A stretch of 64,000 nt of DNA from AC-32 sp963813435 (GTDB lineage: Bacteria; Actinomycetota; Thermoleophilia; Gaiellales; Gaiellaceae): assembly GCA_963813435.1 (NCBI GenBank), contig CAWEYY010000004.1, forward strand, positions 367,583-431,582, written 5' to 3'. Positions 43,218-52,419 of this stretch are shown piece after piece. The notes beneath the pieces are model-generated. The model was given only the letters and a program-made list of their open reading frames with translations, did no database searches and was not told the origin of the DNA. Made by a program: the position numbers and the translations under genes. Numbering within the stretch: position 1 is the stretch's first letter; each line of letters starts with the position of its first letter.

Positions 43218-45986
43218 TCACGCCGACTGCAAGCGGGCGCCAGGGAGTTGACCGAGCTGGTTGCGCGAGGTGATCTCGAGCTTTGTGAAGACCTTGTGCA
43301 GGTGGTACTGCACGGTTCGGGGGCTGATGAACAGCTGTGCGCCGATCTCGGGGTTGGACAGACCGTCTCGAGCGAGTCGGGCGATCTGCGCCTCCTGAGG
43401 TGTGAGTACGCCGCGCGTCTCGTCGGTGCGACTGCGCGCTGACTCGCCCGTTGCGCGCAGCTCGCGGCGGCTGCGCTCGGCAAAGGCCTCGGCCCCGATG
43501 TCGCTGAACATGTCGTGTGCGGTTCGAAGCTGCTCGCGAGCGTCGGCGCGGCGGTTCTCGCGACGCAGCCACTCGCCGTACACCAGGTGTGCGCGGGCGA
43601 GATGGACGGCGATACGACTGCGCGCAAGCCGTTCGATCGCCTCGCGGTAGAGGGATTCGGCAGCCTGGCCGTCGCTCAGCAGCGCGCGTGACCAGGCCTG
43701 GACGCCGAGCGCCCAGTCTGTGCCGACCGCGCCTGTTCGTTCCTCGAGTTGTCGCAGGGCGTCAGCAGCCTCCTCGTGAGCGCCGCTCCGGGCACCCGCC
43801 TCGACCAACTCGATGAGAGAGAAACCGAAGATGCCCAGGTCGTCGTACTCGCATGCCGATTGGGCGCTCGCCAGCGCGGCCTCGTAGCGGCCGAGACCGT
43901 TGTACAGCACCGCGGTCGCGTAGCCGAACCCACCGATCCCTCTTCCCTCGCCTCGCGCGATCGCGTCCCCGAGACGCCAGTTCATGTCGTCCAGCGCGTC
44001 GGCCTCAACGCCGCGCCATGCCGAGAGCAACAGCGAGGAGTACCTCGCCGGGGCATTGCTGGTCGCCTCTGTGATCGCCTCGGCTTCCTCAGTCAGCGCC
44101 GAGGCCGGCGCGAACTCTCCGGCGTGCAGGTGCACGACAGCGCGGTGACCCAGCGCCAGCGGCAAGACGATGAGCGCGCCGGACTCGCGACCGAGCCGGA
44201 CCGCCCGGGTGGCAAGCTCATGCCACGTCTCGTCGTCCCACAAGTCGCCTGCGACAAGCCATGGCAGCCAGAACCAGCGCATGAAGTCGTCCTCACCTGC
44301 GGCGTCTTGCCGAAACGAGTCCAGCGCATCACGCAGCGGCGCCACGCCGGCGACGTAGCCCTGCGTGAACCGCTTCGCCAGGCCGTCGAGGAGGAGGTCG
44401 GTCGGTCGTGGCGGCTGTCGTCCAGGAGCGGCACTCCGAGCGGCCGCGGCTACCTCACTCGGGCCGACGCGGCCATTGAGGCGGCCGGCGAAGATCGCGG
44501 CTCCGAGGGCTTCGAGGTACGCCTCACGCGCCGATCCGATGTCAAGTGGCTCGAGCTGCTTCGCTGCATCGAGCAGCAGTGGCGGAGCGTCGCTGCCGCG
44601 TCTGAGCGCGAACACGATCTCGGCCCGGAGGCGAGTGAGGCCAGCGCGCTGAAGGTCGTCCAGCGGGCACGCCTCCGCGACGGCCAGAAGCTCCTGCGCG
44701 GCTTCCAGCGCCCCCGACTCGAACTTCGCCTGGGCCGCGGCAAGCGCTCGCCGACCACGAACGGCCGAATCCGGGGTCAGTTCTGCCGCTCGCTCGAGGA
44801 ACGCAGCCGCAGCGGCGATGCCGCCGCGAGCCTGCGCGCGCCCGGCCGAGCGCTCCAGCTCCTCGGCGACGGACTCATCGAGACCCGAAGCCGCGTGTGC
44901 GCGATGCCATGCGCGCCGATCGGGCTCGACTTCGGGATCGGTGGCCTCGGCGAGAGCTCGATGCACCTCCTGGCGCTCGAATATGGGCGCCGCCTGGTAA
45001 ACGGCCGAGCGCACCAGAGGGTGACGGAACCGCACACGAGCACCGAGATCGATCAGCCCCGCGGACTGCGCCGGTAGTGCAGCGTCTGCGCCGAGTCCGA
45101 GCTGGCCGGCCGCGCGCCACAGCAAAGTCACCTCGCCCACGGGCTCGGCCGCTGCCGTCAGCAGCAGTCGTCGGGTCTCGGCAGGGAGCGACTCGAGCCT
45201 CCGGTGGAAGCTCTGCTCGATCCGGTTCTCCAGCGGGGTCACGTCGAGTAGTCCAAATCCGCCCCCTAGCTCGGCCGGGCTCAATCCCCGCGGCAGCTCG
45301 AGCAGGGCAAGCGGATTGCCGCGCGACTCGGCGACGACGCGGTCTCGGACCTGCTCGTCCAGGCGTCCGGGGAGCGCCGAGTCCAGCAGCGCGCGAGCGT
45401 CGTCGTCGTCGAGCCCTTCGACCATGAGCTCCGGAAGCCCTGCCAACTCGCGCAGGTTGCTCGGCTCACGCACCGCGAACACCAAGCCGACCGACTCCGC
45501 CAAGAGACGGCGCGCTACGAACGCGAGTGAAAGCGCCGATGCCTTGTCCAGCCACTGAGCGTCGTCGACGACCCAGACGAGCGGCTGCTCTTCGGCGACT
45601 TCAGAAAGCAGGTTAAGGACGCCTAAACCAACGACGAAGCGATCGGGCGCCGGGTCAGCACGCAGGCCGAACGCCGACTCGAGCGCATCACGCTGCGGCC
45701 CAGGCAGCCGTTCCCGCAGATCGAGCACCGGCACGCACAGCTGATGCAAACCCGCATACGCGAGCTCCATCTCGTACTCATTCCCCGACGCTCGCGCGAC
45801 GCGACACTCTGACGCGCGCTCCACGAGGTACTCGAGCAACGCCGACTTACCGACCCCCGCTTCGCCGCGCACGAGCAGCACCTGGCTTTGGCCCGCTCGT
45901 ACGCTCGTGAGCAGTCGATCCAGAGTGTCGCACTCGTTGCGACGACCCAGGAGCACATGCCGAGGATCGAGCCTGCCACTCGACAT
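43218..45986 (-). CDS. Large LuxR-family regulator with AAA ATPase domain
   Basis: LAL/MalT-type regulator of 922 aa from ATG 45986. Walker A GEAGVGKSALLEYL (about residue 42), Walker B PLVWVVDDAQWLD (about residue 145), a long tetratricopeptide-like helical middle, and a C-terminal LuxR HTH (LTPQEAQIARLARDGLSNPE to HLHKVFTKL). Such proteins switch on nearby catabolic genes after binding an inducer. Likely targets are the flanking hydrolase and epimerase genes (inference). An upstream ATG-less extension to 46145 is considered spurious. Confidence 0.9.
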   Translation of the reverse strand: MSSGRLDPRHVLLGRRNECDTLDRLLTSVRAGQSQVLLVRGEAGVGKSALLEYLVERASECRVARASGNEYEMELAYAGLHQLCVPVLDLRERLPGPQRDALESAFGLRADPAPDRFVVGLGVLNLLSEVAEEQPLVWVVDDAQWLDKASALSLAFVARRLLAESVGLVFAVREPSNLRELAGLPELMVEGLDDDDARALLDSALPGRLDEQVRDRVVAESRGNPLALLELPRGLSPAELGGGFGLLDVTPLENRIEQSFHRRLESLPAETRRLLLTAAAEPVGEVTLLWRAAGQLGLGADAALPAQSAGLIDLGARVRFRHPLVRSAVYQAAPIFERQEVHRALAEATDPEVEPDRRAWHRAHAASGLDESVAEELERSAGRAQARGGIAAAAAFLERAAELTPDSAVRGRRALAAAQAKFESGALEAAQELLAVAEACPLDDLQRAGLTRLRAEIVFALRRGSDAPPLLLDAAKQLEPLDIGSAREAYLEALGAAIFAGRLNGRVGPSEVAAAARSAAPGRQPPRPTDLLLDGLAKRFTQGYVAGVAPLRDALDSFRQDAAGEDDFMRWFWLPWLVAGDLWDDETWHELATRAVRLGRESGALIVLPLALGHRAVVHLHAGEFAPASALTEEAEAITEATSNAPARYSSLLLSAWRGVEADALDDMNWRLGDAIARGEGRGIGGFGYATAVLYNGLGRYEAALASAQSACEYDDLGIFGFSLIELVEAGARSGAHEEAADALRQLEERTGAVGTDWALGVQAWSRALLSDGQAAESLYREAIERLARSRIAVHLARAHLVYGEWLRRENRRADAREQLRTAHDMFSDIGAEAFAERSRRELRATGESARSRTDETRGVLTPQEAQIARLARDGLSNPEIGAQLFISPRTVQYHLHKVFTKLEITSRNQLGQLPGARLQSA

Positions 45987-46047
45987 CGACTCGACGCTAC
46001 ACGACGCCCACCACCGCAGGACGGCGAACCGGCAGAATCTCGTCAGG

Positions 46048-46722
46048 GTGAGGCCCACGAGAAACCAGCCGCTGCAGCTGCTGGTCACTGGCGGGACCGG
46101 CGTGCTCGGCCGCGCGCTGCGGCCCCTCGCGGAGGCCGCGGGCAATGAGTTCGCGATGCCGACGCGTGATGAGCTGGACCTCTTCGACCCCTCCGCGGTC
46201 GCCGACGCCGTGCGCGACGTCGATGGCGTTCTTCACCTGGCGACGCGTATCCGTTCGGTGGAGGAGCTCTCTGATCCGGACGCGTGGCACGAGAACGACC
46301 GCCTTCGCGCGGACGCCTCGAGGATCCTCGTCGACGCCGCGATCGGGGCCGGGGCGGCGGTCTACGTCCAGCCCACCGTCACATTTGTATACCCGCCGAA
46401 CGGTCCGGTGTCCGAGGACACGCCAGTCCGAGAGGTTCTGCCGATCCTGCGCTCCGCGCTCGCCGCCGAGCAGCAGACTGAGCGCTTCGCGCGCGCCGGC
46501 GGACGCGGCGTCGTCCTGCGAATGGGGTGGCTCGACGGCCCTGGCACCGGCAACGACCAGCCGAGGGGCGACTTCGGCGCCAGCCTGCACGTCTCCGATG
46601 CCGGGCGCGCGCTCCTCTCGGCGCTATCGTTGCCCAGCGGCGTCTACAACGTCTGCCGTGACGGCGAGCGGGTCTCGAACGAGCACTTCACCCGCGCAGC
46701 CGGATGGCACCCGCAAGAGTGA
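46048..46722 (+). CDS. NAD-dependent epimerase/dehydratase family protein
   Basis: 224 aa, extended short-chain dehydrogenase type. Nucleotide motif VTGGTGVLGRALRPL near the N-terminus; DVDGVLHLATRI and YVQPTVTFVYP follow, but the classical YxxxK is not evident. GTG 46048 chosen; divergent from the LuxR regulator (61 bp apart). Probably an NAD(P)-binding reductase or dehydratase acting on a sugar or small ketone. Confidence 0.83.
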   Translation: MRPTRNQPLQLLVTGGTGVLGRALRPLAEAAGNEFAMPTRDELDLFDPSAVADAVRDVDGVLHLATRIRSVEELSDPDAWHENDRLRADASRILVDAAIGAGAAVYVQPTVTFVYPPNGPVSEDTPVREVLPILRSALAAEQQTERFARAGGRGVVLRMGWLDGPGTGNDQPRGDFGASLHVSDAGRALLSALSLPSGVYNVCRDGERVSNEHFTRAAGWHPQE

Positions 46723-46733
46723 GAGCGCGTGAC

Positions 46734-47519
46734 GTGACTGCCTCACAGGCCACAGAGCTCCAGAGCCGCTGCGACCTGCTGCGGTCGCTGCAACGCCCTG
46801 GTGTCCCCTTGCTGCTTCCGAACGCCTGGGACGTGGCCACGGCGAGAGCCGTCGTCGCGGCGGGATTTCCCGTGGTCGCGACCACAAGCGGCGGCGTGGC
46901 CGCCACACTCGGCTACGAGGACCATGAGGGTGCGCCGGCCGATGAGATGCTCGCCGCGGCCGCGCGGATCGCACGGGGCGTCGAGGCGCCCGTGACGGTG
47001 GATGCCGAGGCCGGCTACGGCATGGAGCCGGCCGAGCTGGTGGCTGCGCTGCAAACCGCTGGGGCCGCCGGCTGCAACCTCGAGGACACCGACCACGCCA
47101 CCGGCAGCCTCCGCGATCTCGACCGGCACGCGGAGTGGCTCATGGCGGTTCGCCGGGCCGCCTCGGAGGGCGGCTACCAGCTCGTCATCAACGCCCGGGT
47201 CGACATCTTCCTGGGTCCTTTCCTGTCCGGCGCCGGCCCCGGGACCCAGGAGGAGCTCGTTCCCGAAGCGCTGCAGCGTGCGAATGCCTACCTCGAGGCT
47301 GGCGCCGACTGCGTATACCCGATCGTCCTGTGGGAGACGGACGCGCTGCGCCGCTTCACCTCGGAGGTCCACGGCCCGGTGAACGTCCTACGCCTGCCGC
47401 AGACGCCGCCGCTCGCCGAGCTGGCCGCGCTGGGCGTGGCCCGCGTGAGCTGGGGAACCCTCCTGTACCGCGACGCAATGGCTCGGTTCGAAGACCAGCT
47501 CGCCTCCCTTCAGGAGTGA
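46734..47519 (+). CDS. Isocitrate lyase/PEP mutase family protein
   Basis: About 261 aa TIM-barrel protein of the PEP mutase/isocitrate lyase superfamily: LLLPNAWDVATARAVVAAGFP, TTSGGVAATLGYED, the catalytic-loop region VDAEAGYG, CNLEDTDHATG and INARVDIFL. Metal-site acidic residues are kept. The start is uncertain: ATG 46704 overlaps the previous gene, GTG 46734 does not and is preferred. Members cleave or isomerise 2-carboxy- or phosphono- acids. Confidence 0.86.
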   Translation: MTASQATELQSRCDLLRSLQRPGVPLLLPNAWDVATARAVVAAGFPVVATTSGGVAATLGYEDHEGAPADEMLAAAARIARGVEAPVTVDAEAGYGMEPAELVAALQTAGAAGCNLEDTDHATGSLRDLDRHAEWLMAVRRAASEGGYQLVINARVDIFLGPFLSGAGPGTQEELVPEALQRANAYLEAGADCVYPIVLWETDALRRFTSEVHGPVNVLRLPQTPPLAELAALGVARVSWGTLLYRDAMARFEDQLASLQE

Positions 47520-47523
47520 GAAC

Positions 47524-47541
47524 GGGCCGCTGATGCGGCCC
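47524..47541 (+). terminator. Small hairpin after the PEP-mutase-like gene
   Basis: GGGCCGC-TGAT-GCGGCCC, five bases beyond the stop. A 7-bp GC stem; moderate terminator candidate. Confidence 0.45.
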
Positions 47542-47715
47542 GCAGCGAACGACTGGCGGCGAGCGCGTCGCCGGAGCTCTGAGACTGACTAGCGATCCAG
47601 GCTGGCGTGTTGGCGGATTCGAGAGCACCCGTGCTGAGGCGATGCTCGGCCAGGTTCACGAGAGCCCGGTCGGCACCGTGGGCGACTCGCATCAGACAAG
47701 CGAAAGGAGAGCGAA

Positions 47716-48468
47716 ATGAAGACCGTTGTCATCGGCGGAACCGGCCTCATCGGGTCGAAGCTCGTCGAGAAGTTGCGCCGGGCCGGCCACGAGCCGCTCG
47801 CGGCGTCACCCGACACGGGGGTAAACACCATCACCGGCGAGGGACTGGCCGGAGCGCTCGAGGGTGCCCAGGTCGTCGTCGACGTCGCAAACGCGCCGGA
47901 CTGGGACGACGCGGCGGTCATGGAGTTCTTCCAGACCTCGTCGCGGAACATCCTGGCCGCGGAAGCCGCCGCCGGCGTGAGGCACCATGTCGCGCTGTCG
48001 GTGGTCGGCGCCGACCGACTCCCGGAGAGCGGCTATCTCCGCGCGAAGCTTGCGCAGGAGGAGACGGTGAAGACCGGGTCGGTGCCTTACACGATCCTCC
48101 GCGCGACGCAGTTCTTCGAGTTCATCGGGCGCATCGCCGATTCGAGCGCCGGTGGCGACACGATCCGCCTGGCGCCCGTGTTCGTCCAGCCGGAGTCGGC
48201 CGATGACGTCGCCGCCGCACTGGCCGACGTCGCAGTGAGCGAGCCGATGAACGGCATCGTCGAGCTGGGCGGTCCCGAGCAGTTCCGGCTCGACGAGCTC
48301 GCCCGGCGTGTCCTCAGCGCCAACAACGACACGCGCCCTGTGATGGCCGACATCCACGCCCGCTACTTCGGCACGGAGCTCGACGACCACTCCCTCACCC
48401 CCGGCAGCAACGCACGCATCGCACCGACTCGCTTCGAGGACTGGCTCAGCCGGTCAGCAGCGCGCTAA
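47716..48468 (+). CDS. NmrA-like NAD(P)-binding (atypical SDR) protein
   Basis: 250 aa with GGTGLIGSKLVEKL nucleotide motif, VADVAN-type strand (VVVDVANAPDWDD) and HHVALSVVGADRL, followed by YTILRATQFFEF; the fold matches the NmrA/atypical SDR group of redox sensors and quinone reductases. Start ATG 47716 has AAAGGAG upstream. A preceding 195-bp gap holds only the small hairpin. Confidence 0.88.
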   Translation: MKTVVIGGTGLIGSKLVEKLRRAGHEPLAASPDTGVNTITGEGLAGALEGAQVVVDVANAPDWDDAAVMEFFQTSSRNILAAEAAAGVRHHVALSVVGADRLPESGYLRAKLAQEETVKTGSVPYTILRATQFFEFIGRIADSSAGGDTIRLAPVFVQPESADDVAAALADVAVSEPMNGIVELGGPEQFRLDELARRVLSANNDTRPVMADIHARYFGTELDDHSLTPGSNARIAPTRFEDWLSRSAAR

Positions 48469-48496
48469 ACGCCCTCGCGATCCAAAGGAGATCCTC

Positions 48497-49213
48497 ATGA
48501 AACCGACAATCGTTCTCGTCCACGGCGCGTTCGCCGAGTCGGCGAGCTGGAACAACGTCATCGACTCGCTGGAAAGCGCGGGACATCCCGTGATCGCCGC
48601 CGCCACCCCGCTGCGGAGCCTCGCTGGGGACGCTGCCAGCGTCGGCGACCTGATCCGTACCGTCGAGGGACCGGTCACACTCGTCGCCCATTCCTACGGC
48701 GGAGCGGTGATCTCGAACGTTCCGGCCGACGCTGGCGAGATCACCGGGCTCGTCTACGTGAACGGCTTCGCGCCCGATCCCGGTGAGAGCTGCTTCTCGC
48801 TGGCGGGGCTCTTCCCCGGCAGCATGCTGGGCGAGGATACGTTGCATCCGGTTCCGCGCAGCGACGGCACGAGCGACCTGTACATCATCCGGGACCGCTT
48901 CCACGGCCTGTTCTGCGCGGACGTGCCGGCGCCACAGGCATCGCGGATGGCGGCAACGCAGCGACCGGCGACGCAGGAGGCGCTTGTCGCACCGTCCGGC
49001 GAGCGGCCGTTGTGGCGCGAGCTGCCGTCGTGGTTCGTGGTCGGCGAAGAGGACCGCATCATCCCTGCGGAGCTCCAGCGCTTCATGGCCGAGCGCGCCG
49101 GCGCACGCCGCACGCTCGAGATCCCGGGCGCGTCCCATGCGGCCCTCGTCTCGCAGCCCCAAGCCACGGCGGACCTGGTCCTGGAAGCCGCGGCGCTGCT
49201 CACCGTCGCCTGA
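48497..49213 (+). CDS. Alpha/beta hydrolase (EstA/HNL-like short form)
   Basis: 238 aa. Nucleophile elbow AHSYGG (about residue 76), VLVHGAFAESASW at the start, acid VVGEEDRIIP and His ASHAALVS near the end. AAAGGAG before ATG 48497. Follows the NmrA gene by 28 bases, likely one unit. Confidence 0.88.
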   Translation: MKPTIVLVHGAFAESASWNNVIDSLESAGHPVIAAATPLRSLAGDAASVGDLIRTVEGPVTLVAHSYGGAVISNVPADAGEITGLVYVNGFAPDPGESCFSLAGLFPGSMLGEDTLHPVPRSDGTSDLYIIRDRFHGLFCADVPAPQASRMAATQRPATQEALVAPSGERPLWRELPSWFVVGEEDRIIPAELQRFMAERAGARRTLEIPGASHAALVSQPQATADLVLEAAALLTVA

Positions 49214-49244
49214 CCCCGCCACGACCTCGAAGGTTGCACCGAAA

Positions 49245-49283
49245 GCCCTCTTCCGGACTCGAACCGGACCCCTTCTTACCATG
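49245..49283 (-). pseudogene. 3' fragment of a tRNA-Thr(GGT) gene
   Basis: Minus strand: anticodon-loop sequence ATGGTAAG, variable region, T arm TCCGG-TTCGAGT-CCGGA and acceptor strand AGAGGGC. The D arm and 5' acceptor strand are missing and the anticodon stem does not pair, so the gene is not functional. Typical scar of integration into a tRNA 3' end. Confidence 0.7.
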
Positions 49284-49429
49284 CGCTCCGACCGGCAACT
49301 GGTCGCAACCGCCGGCAACGATTCGGCTTATCAGAGTCGTCCGCGGGGCTCATGTACTTGCCACCGGCGCCCGTCCCGCTCAGGTCGAAGGGCGCTCAGG
49401 CGAGGGGACGCTCGCGCAGGCGACCTGGC

Positions 49430-49645
49430 CTAGGGCAAGCGCTCCTGGCGGTAATTCTCCTTGTCCTCCTCACGCCACTTTGCCTCAAAGGCCTCCGCCT
49501 CGGCGAACTCCTGCTCCGTTAGTGCTCTTTCTCGCGCGTCCTCGCTCGCGGGATGCTCGCCGGCGACCTTCCGGCGACGTGTCGCCACGAAGGCCACGAC
49601 GACCAGGGGTACGGCGACCAAGGCAAAGATGATCCACGGGAACAC
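49430..49645 (-). CDS. Small single-pass membrane protein (71 aa)
   Basis: 71 aa: one N-terminal transmembrane segment (FPWIIFALVAVPLVVVAFV), a basic stop-transfer TRRRK and an acidic, Glu-rich soluble tail. Function unknown. It lies between a tRNA-Thr fragment and the first copy of the 27-bp interspersed repeat. Confidence 0.6.
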   Translation of the reverse strand: MFPWIIFALVAVPLVVVAFVATRRRKVAGEHPASEDARERALTEQEFAEAEAFEAKWREEDKENYRQERLP

Positions 49646-49704
49646 GCGGGCAGCCTACCTCGGCAACTCGCGAGTGACCCACACCTTTCGACGAACGGGT
49701 AAGT

Positions 49705-49732
49705 CGGGTGACATTCCCGCACGCTGGCCCAT
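49705..49732 (+). repeat. 27-bp interspersed repeat, copy 1
   Basis: Core begins GGTGACATTCCC and ends GCTGGCCCAT. All seven copies point the same way and are placed between genes, regardless of gene direction. Interval to copy 2 is 628 bp and holds one gene. Confidence 0.8.
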
Positions 49733-49781
49733 GGCGCGATCCCGCCGCGAGGTCAGGTGACGCGCCCTACTGGATAGAGCG

Positions 49782-50102
49782 CTAGGCGAGCGTCAAGACC
49801 AGGGCGATTAGAAGTTCCACGAGCAACGCCGCGGCCATGAGGAACCACACGAGCGATGCGAAGACCGTGAGCGCTCGCTCTCCGTCCCGGAAGATCGCCT
49901 GGAGCGCCACGACGCCGCTGGCCAGAGCTACCACGATCATCGGAAACCCGCCCACCGGCCCCATGAGCCGCCAACCCATCCCGAGCACGAAGCTCGCCAC
50001 CGCCAGCCCGACTGCCCACTTCCCGAGCCGTGTCGTGGGCGCAACTGCGAAGCGACGCCGTTTCTCGACCGGCAGCCGCTGGTGAAACCCGCTGCTGGAC
50101 AT
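49782..50102 (-). CDS. Small membrane protein (106 aa), module 1-2
   Basis: 106 aa with three hydrophobic segments (WAVGLAVASFVLGMGWRLM, PMIVVALASGVVALQAIF, SLVWFLMAAALLVELLIALV). ATG at 50102 is preceded by GAAGGAGG. No known family. Sole gene between repeat copies 1 and 2. Between its start and the next gene about 310 bp hold only repeat copy 2 and a short hairpin (50178-50194). Confidence 0.65.
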   Translation of the reverse strand: MSSSGFHQRLPVEKRRRFAVAPTTRLGKWAVGLAVASFVLGMGWRLMGPVGGFPMIVVALASGVVALQAIFRDGERALTVFASLVWFLMAAALLVELLIALVLTLA

Positions 50103-50332
50103 CCCCGACACCTCCTTCGTCGTCAGCAGCGTCGCATCGAGCAGGCGCCCCGAGCATCGGGGCGCTCCCCAGTCGTCCTGCGGCTTACCCGCAGAACTGT
50201 ATTCAGGGCAGAAACCCCGAGCCGTGGGACTTCGTGCCCGAGGCGAAGCCTGTTCGCACGTCGGTCGGGTGCGTGGGCCCAGTGGCACTCCACGTATCGG
50301 ATCACCGCGTGAGCCGTGAAGGTCGGGCTCGT

Positions 50333-50360
50333 CGGGTGACATTCCCGCACGCTGGCCCAG
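50333..50360 (+). repeat. 27-bp interspersed repeat, copy 2
   Basis: Core begins GGTGACATTCCC and ends GCTGGCCCAG; the first 27 bases match copy 1 exactly and only the last differs. Next copy 1443 bp on. Confidence 0.8.
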
Positions 50361-50414
50361 CCGATGATTCGCGTGCGGACCGGCCTCGGCTAACCCTCTA
50401 GACTCGGATTTCTC

Positions 50415-51731
50415 GTGGCCCTGGACATCCAGTACGCGCGCAGCGGCGGGCTCGCGATCGCGTACCAGGTCATCGGCGACGCGGACCGCGACCTCGTTCT
50501 CGTCCCCGACTACGTCTCGAACCTCGTCTACTACTGGCACTGGCCGCCCCTGCGGGCGTTCTACGAGCGGCTCGCGCAGTCGTTCCGGCTGATCCTGTTC
50601 GACAAGCGCGGCACCGGCCTGTCCGACCACGGTGGACAGTTCGCGAGCCTCGAGACGCGGATCGAAGACCTGCGAGCGGTGCTAGACGCCACGGAGTCCG
50701 AGGCGCCGGTCATCCTGGCGTCGCACGAGGGGTGCAACATGGCGACGCTCTTCGCCGCCTCCTACCCGGAGCGCGCGCGGGCGCTGATCGTGTTCCACCC
50801 GACGGTGTACGGGGCGGTCCTCCACGAGGCCACGCAGCGCGAGCTCGCGGAGCTTCGCGAGGGGTGGGGGACGCGCGAATACGCGGACACGCTGCTCGCG
50901 TACGGGGCACCGAGCGATGTCGGCAACGAGGAGGCGATGGAGTGGTTCGCGAATTCGCTGCGCGTCGGGGCGAGCCCTGCGGTCGCGTACGCGCTCAACC
51001 GGGCGTTCTTCGAGACCGACCTCCGCGAGATCCTGCCGGCCGTGCGCGTGCCTACGCTAGTTCTGTACCGCGAGCACACCGCACCTGACCCGCCGCCGGA
51101 GGAGGCACTCGAGTACGCATCGCGCGTGCCCGGCGCACGCGCCATGCGGTTGCCGGGAAGGGACTACTTCGATCTCTATCGCTCGCCCGAGGCGGTCGAG
51201 GAGATCGAGCGATTCGTTGCGGGAGAGGAGGTGCCGGAGCCCGGTGACAGCGTCCTCGCGACGATCATGTTCACGGACATCGTTGGGTCGACGGAGCGAG
51301 CCGCCGAGCTCGGCGACCGCGCCTGGCGCGACCTGCTCGCGCGGCACCACAGCGTCGTCCGGCGTGAGCTTGCGCGCTACCGTGGCGTCGAGCGCGACAC
51401 CGCCGGCGACGGCTTCTTCGCCACCTTCGAAGGGCCAGCGCGCGCGATCCGTGCGGGCGAGGCGATCGTCCGGACCGTCAACGCGGTCGGGCTCGAGCCG
51501 CGGATCGGCATCCACGTCGGCGAGTGCGAGCTGCACGAGGACAAGGTCGCCGGCCTCGCAGTCAACATCGGCGCGCGCGTCGCCGCGAAGGCCGGCGCGA
51601 ACGAGATCTGCGTCTCGCAGACGGTGCGCGACCTTGTGGCAGGGACTGGGATCGCCTTCGACGACCGCGGCTCGCACGAGCTCAAAGGTATCCCGGGCGC
51701 ATGGCAGCTATTCGCGGTTAGCAGCGGCTGA
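50415..51731 (+). CDS. Alpha/beta-hydrolase-like domain fused to class III adenylate/guanylate cyclase
   Basis: 438 aa, GTG start. The N-terminal 260 residues have an alpha/beta hydrolase fold (AYQVIGDADRDLVLVPDY, LILFDKRGTGLSD), but the nucleophile elbow reads ASHEG, where the usual motif is GxSxG: the Ser position holds His. The C-terminal domain is a class III nucleotide cyclase: TIMFTDIVGSTERA (metal Asp, about residue 286), DTAGDGFFATF (second Asp) and IGIHVGECE. Likely a sensor domain controlling cNMP synthesis. Sole gene between repeat copies 2 and 3. Confidence 0.9.
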   Translation: MALDIQYARSGGLAIAYQVIGDADRDLVLVPDYVSNLVYYWHWPPLRAFYERLAQSFRLILFDKRGTGLSDHGGQFASLETRIEDLRAVLDATESEAPVILASHEGCNMATLFAASYPERARALIVFHPTVYGAVLHEATQRELAELREGWGTREYADTLLAYGAPSDVGNEEAMEWFANSLRVGASPAVAYALNRAFFETDLREILPAVRVPTLVLYREHTAPDPPPEEALEYASRVPGARAMRLPGRDYFDLYRSPEAVEEIERFVAGEEVPEPGDSVLATIMFTDIVGSTERAAELGDRAWRDLLARHHSVVRRELARYRGVERDTAGDGFFATFEGPARAIRAGEAIVRTVNAVGLEPRIGIHVGECELHEDKVAGLAVNIGARVAAKAGANEICVSQTVRDLVAGTGIAFDDRGSHELKGIPGAWQLFAVSSG

Positions 51732-51775
51732 GACTAATCCGCAGCTCGTCGAACGGGGGCGCGCGACCAGGCTGT

Positions 51776-51803
51776 CGGGTGACATTCCCGAACGCTGGCC
51801 CAG
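51776..51803 (+). repeat. 27-bp interspersed repeat, copy 3
   Basis: Core GGTGACATTCCCGAAC to GCTGGCCCAG. The flanking CGGG/CCCG could form a tiny stem. Next copy 471 bp on. Confidence 0.8.
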
Positions 51804-51859
51804 GGCAGCGGCCTCAAGCTGAGGCCGATCGGTTTGGCGAGAAGCACTACGATCCGAAG

Positions 51860-52219
51860 ATGGCCCAGGACGGTTGGCGCGTCCCCGACTGGAACTACGG
51901 TGACGTCGACGCTCGCTTTGCGCGAACACCGGTGTCTTTCGGCGTCGCGGCAGGCGGGCCGAGCGTTCGCGAGGTGCTCGCGTCGCTCGTGCTGCCGACG
52001 AAGAGCGCGGTTGCGGGCACGATCATCGCGCTGCTCTACGCATGGCCGGTACTGATGGTCGCGATGATCTTCGGCGCCTTTAGCTCGCGGGTATTTTGGG
52101 CGATCCTCGCCCTCGTGGCAGTCGTCGGCTCGGTCGCGTGTTGGGCCGTCTCATCCGTCGAGCGGCGCAGATGGGAGGATCGCCTACCCGACTGGGTGGA
52201 TCCTCCGCCCTGGAAGTAG
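51860..52219 (+). CDS. Small membrane protein (119 aa), module 3-4
   Basis: 119 aa with two transmembrane segments (TIIALLYAWPVLMVAMIFGA and VFWAILALVAVVGSVACW) and a Trp/Pro-rich cytoplasmic C-terminus (DWVDPPPWK). ATG 51860 is preferred; a GTG inside the repeat would extend the protein by 27 residues. No known family. Sole gene between repeat copies 3 and 4. Confidence 0.65.
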   Translation: MAQDGWRVPDWNYGDVDARFARTPVSFGVAAGGPSVREVLASLVLPTKSAVAGTIIALLYAWPVLMVAMIFGAFSSRVFWAILALVAVVGSVACWAVSSVERRRWEDRLPDWVDPPPWK

Positions 52220-52246
52220 ACGGACAGCGCCACTGATGTCAGCGCT

Positions 52247-52274
52247 CGGGTGACATTCCTGAACACTGGCCCAG
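52247..52274 (+). repeat. 27-bp interspersed repeat, copy 4
   Basis: GGTGACATTCCTGAAC to ACTGGCCCAG, two changes from copy 3. Next copy 787 bp on. Confidence 0.75.
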
Positions 52275-52419
52275 TCCAGCGTCGCCTCGTCAGGGGTGCG
52301 ATAGAAGCTGGTTGTAGAGCGCCTTGGTCTGATGATCGAAGGCGACCAGGTGGACGCTCGAGACGCAGGTTGGCGTCCCGGGAGCCACGCCTACGGACCT
52401 CAAACCGTGATTTTCCAAG

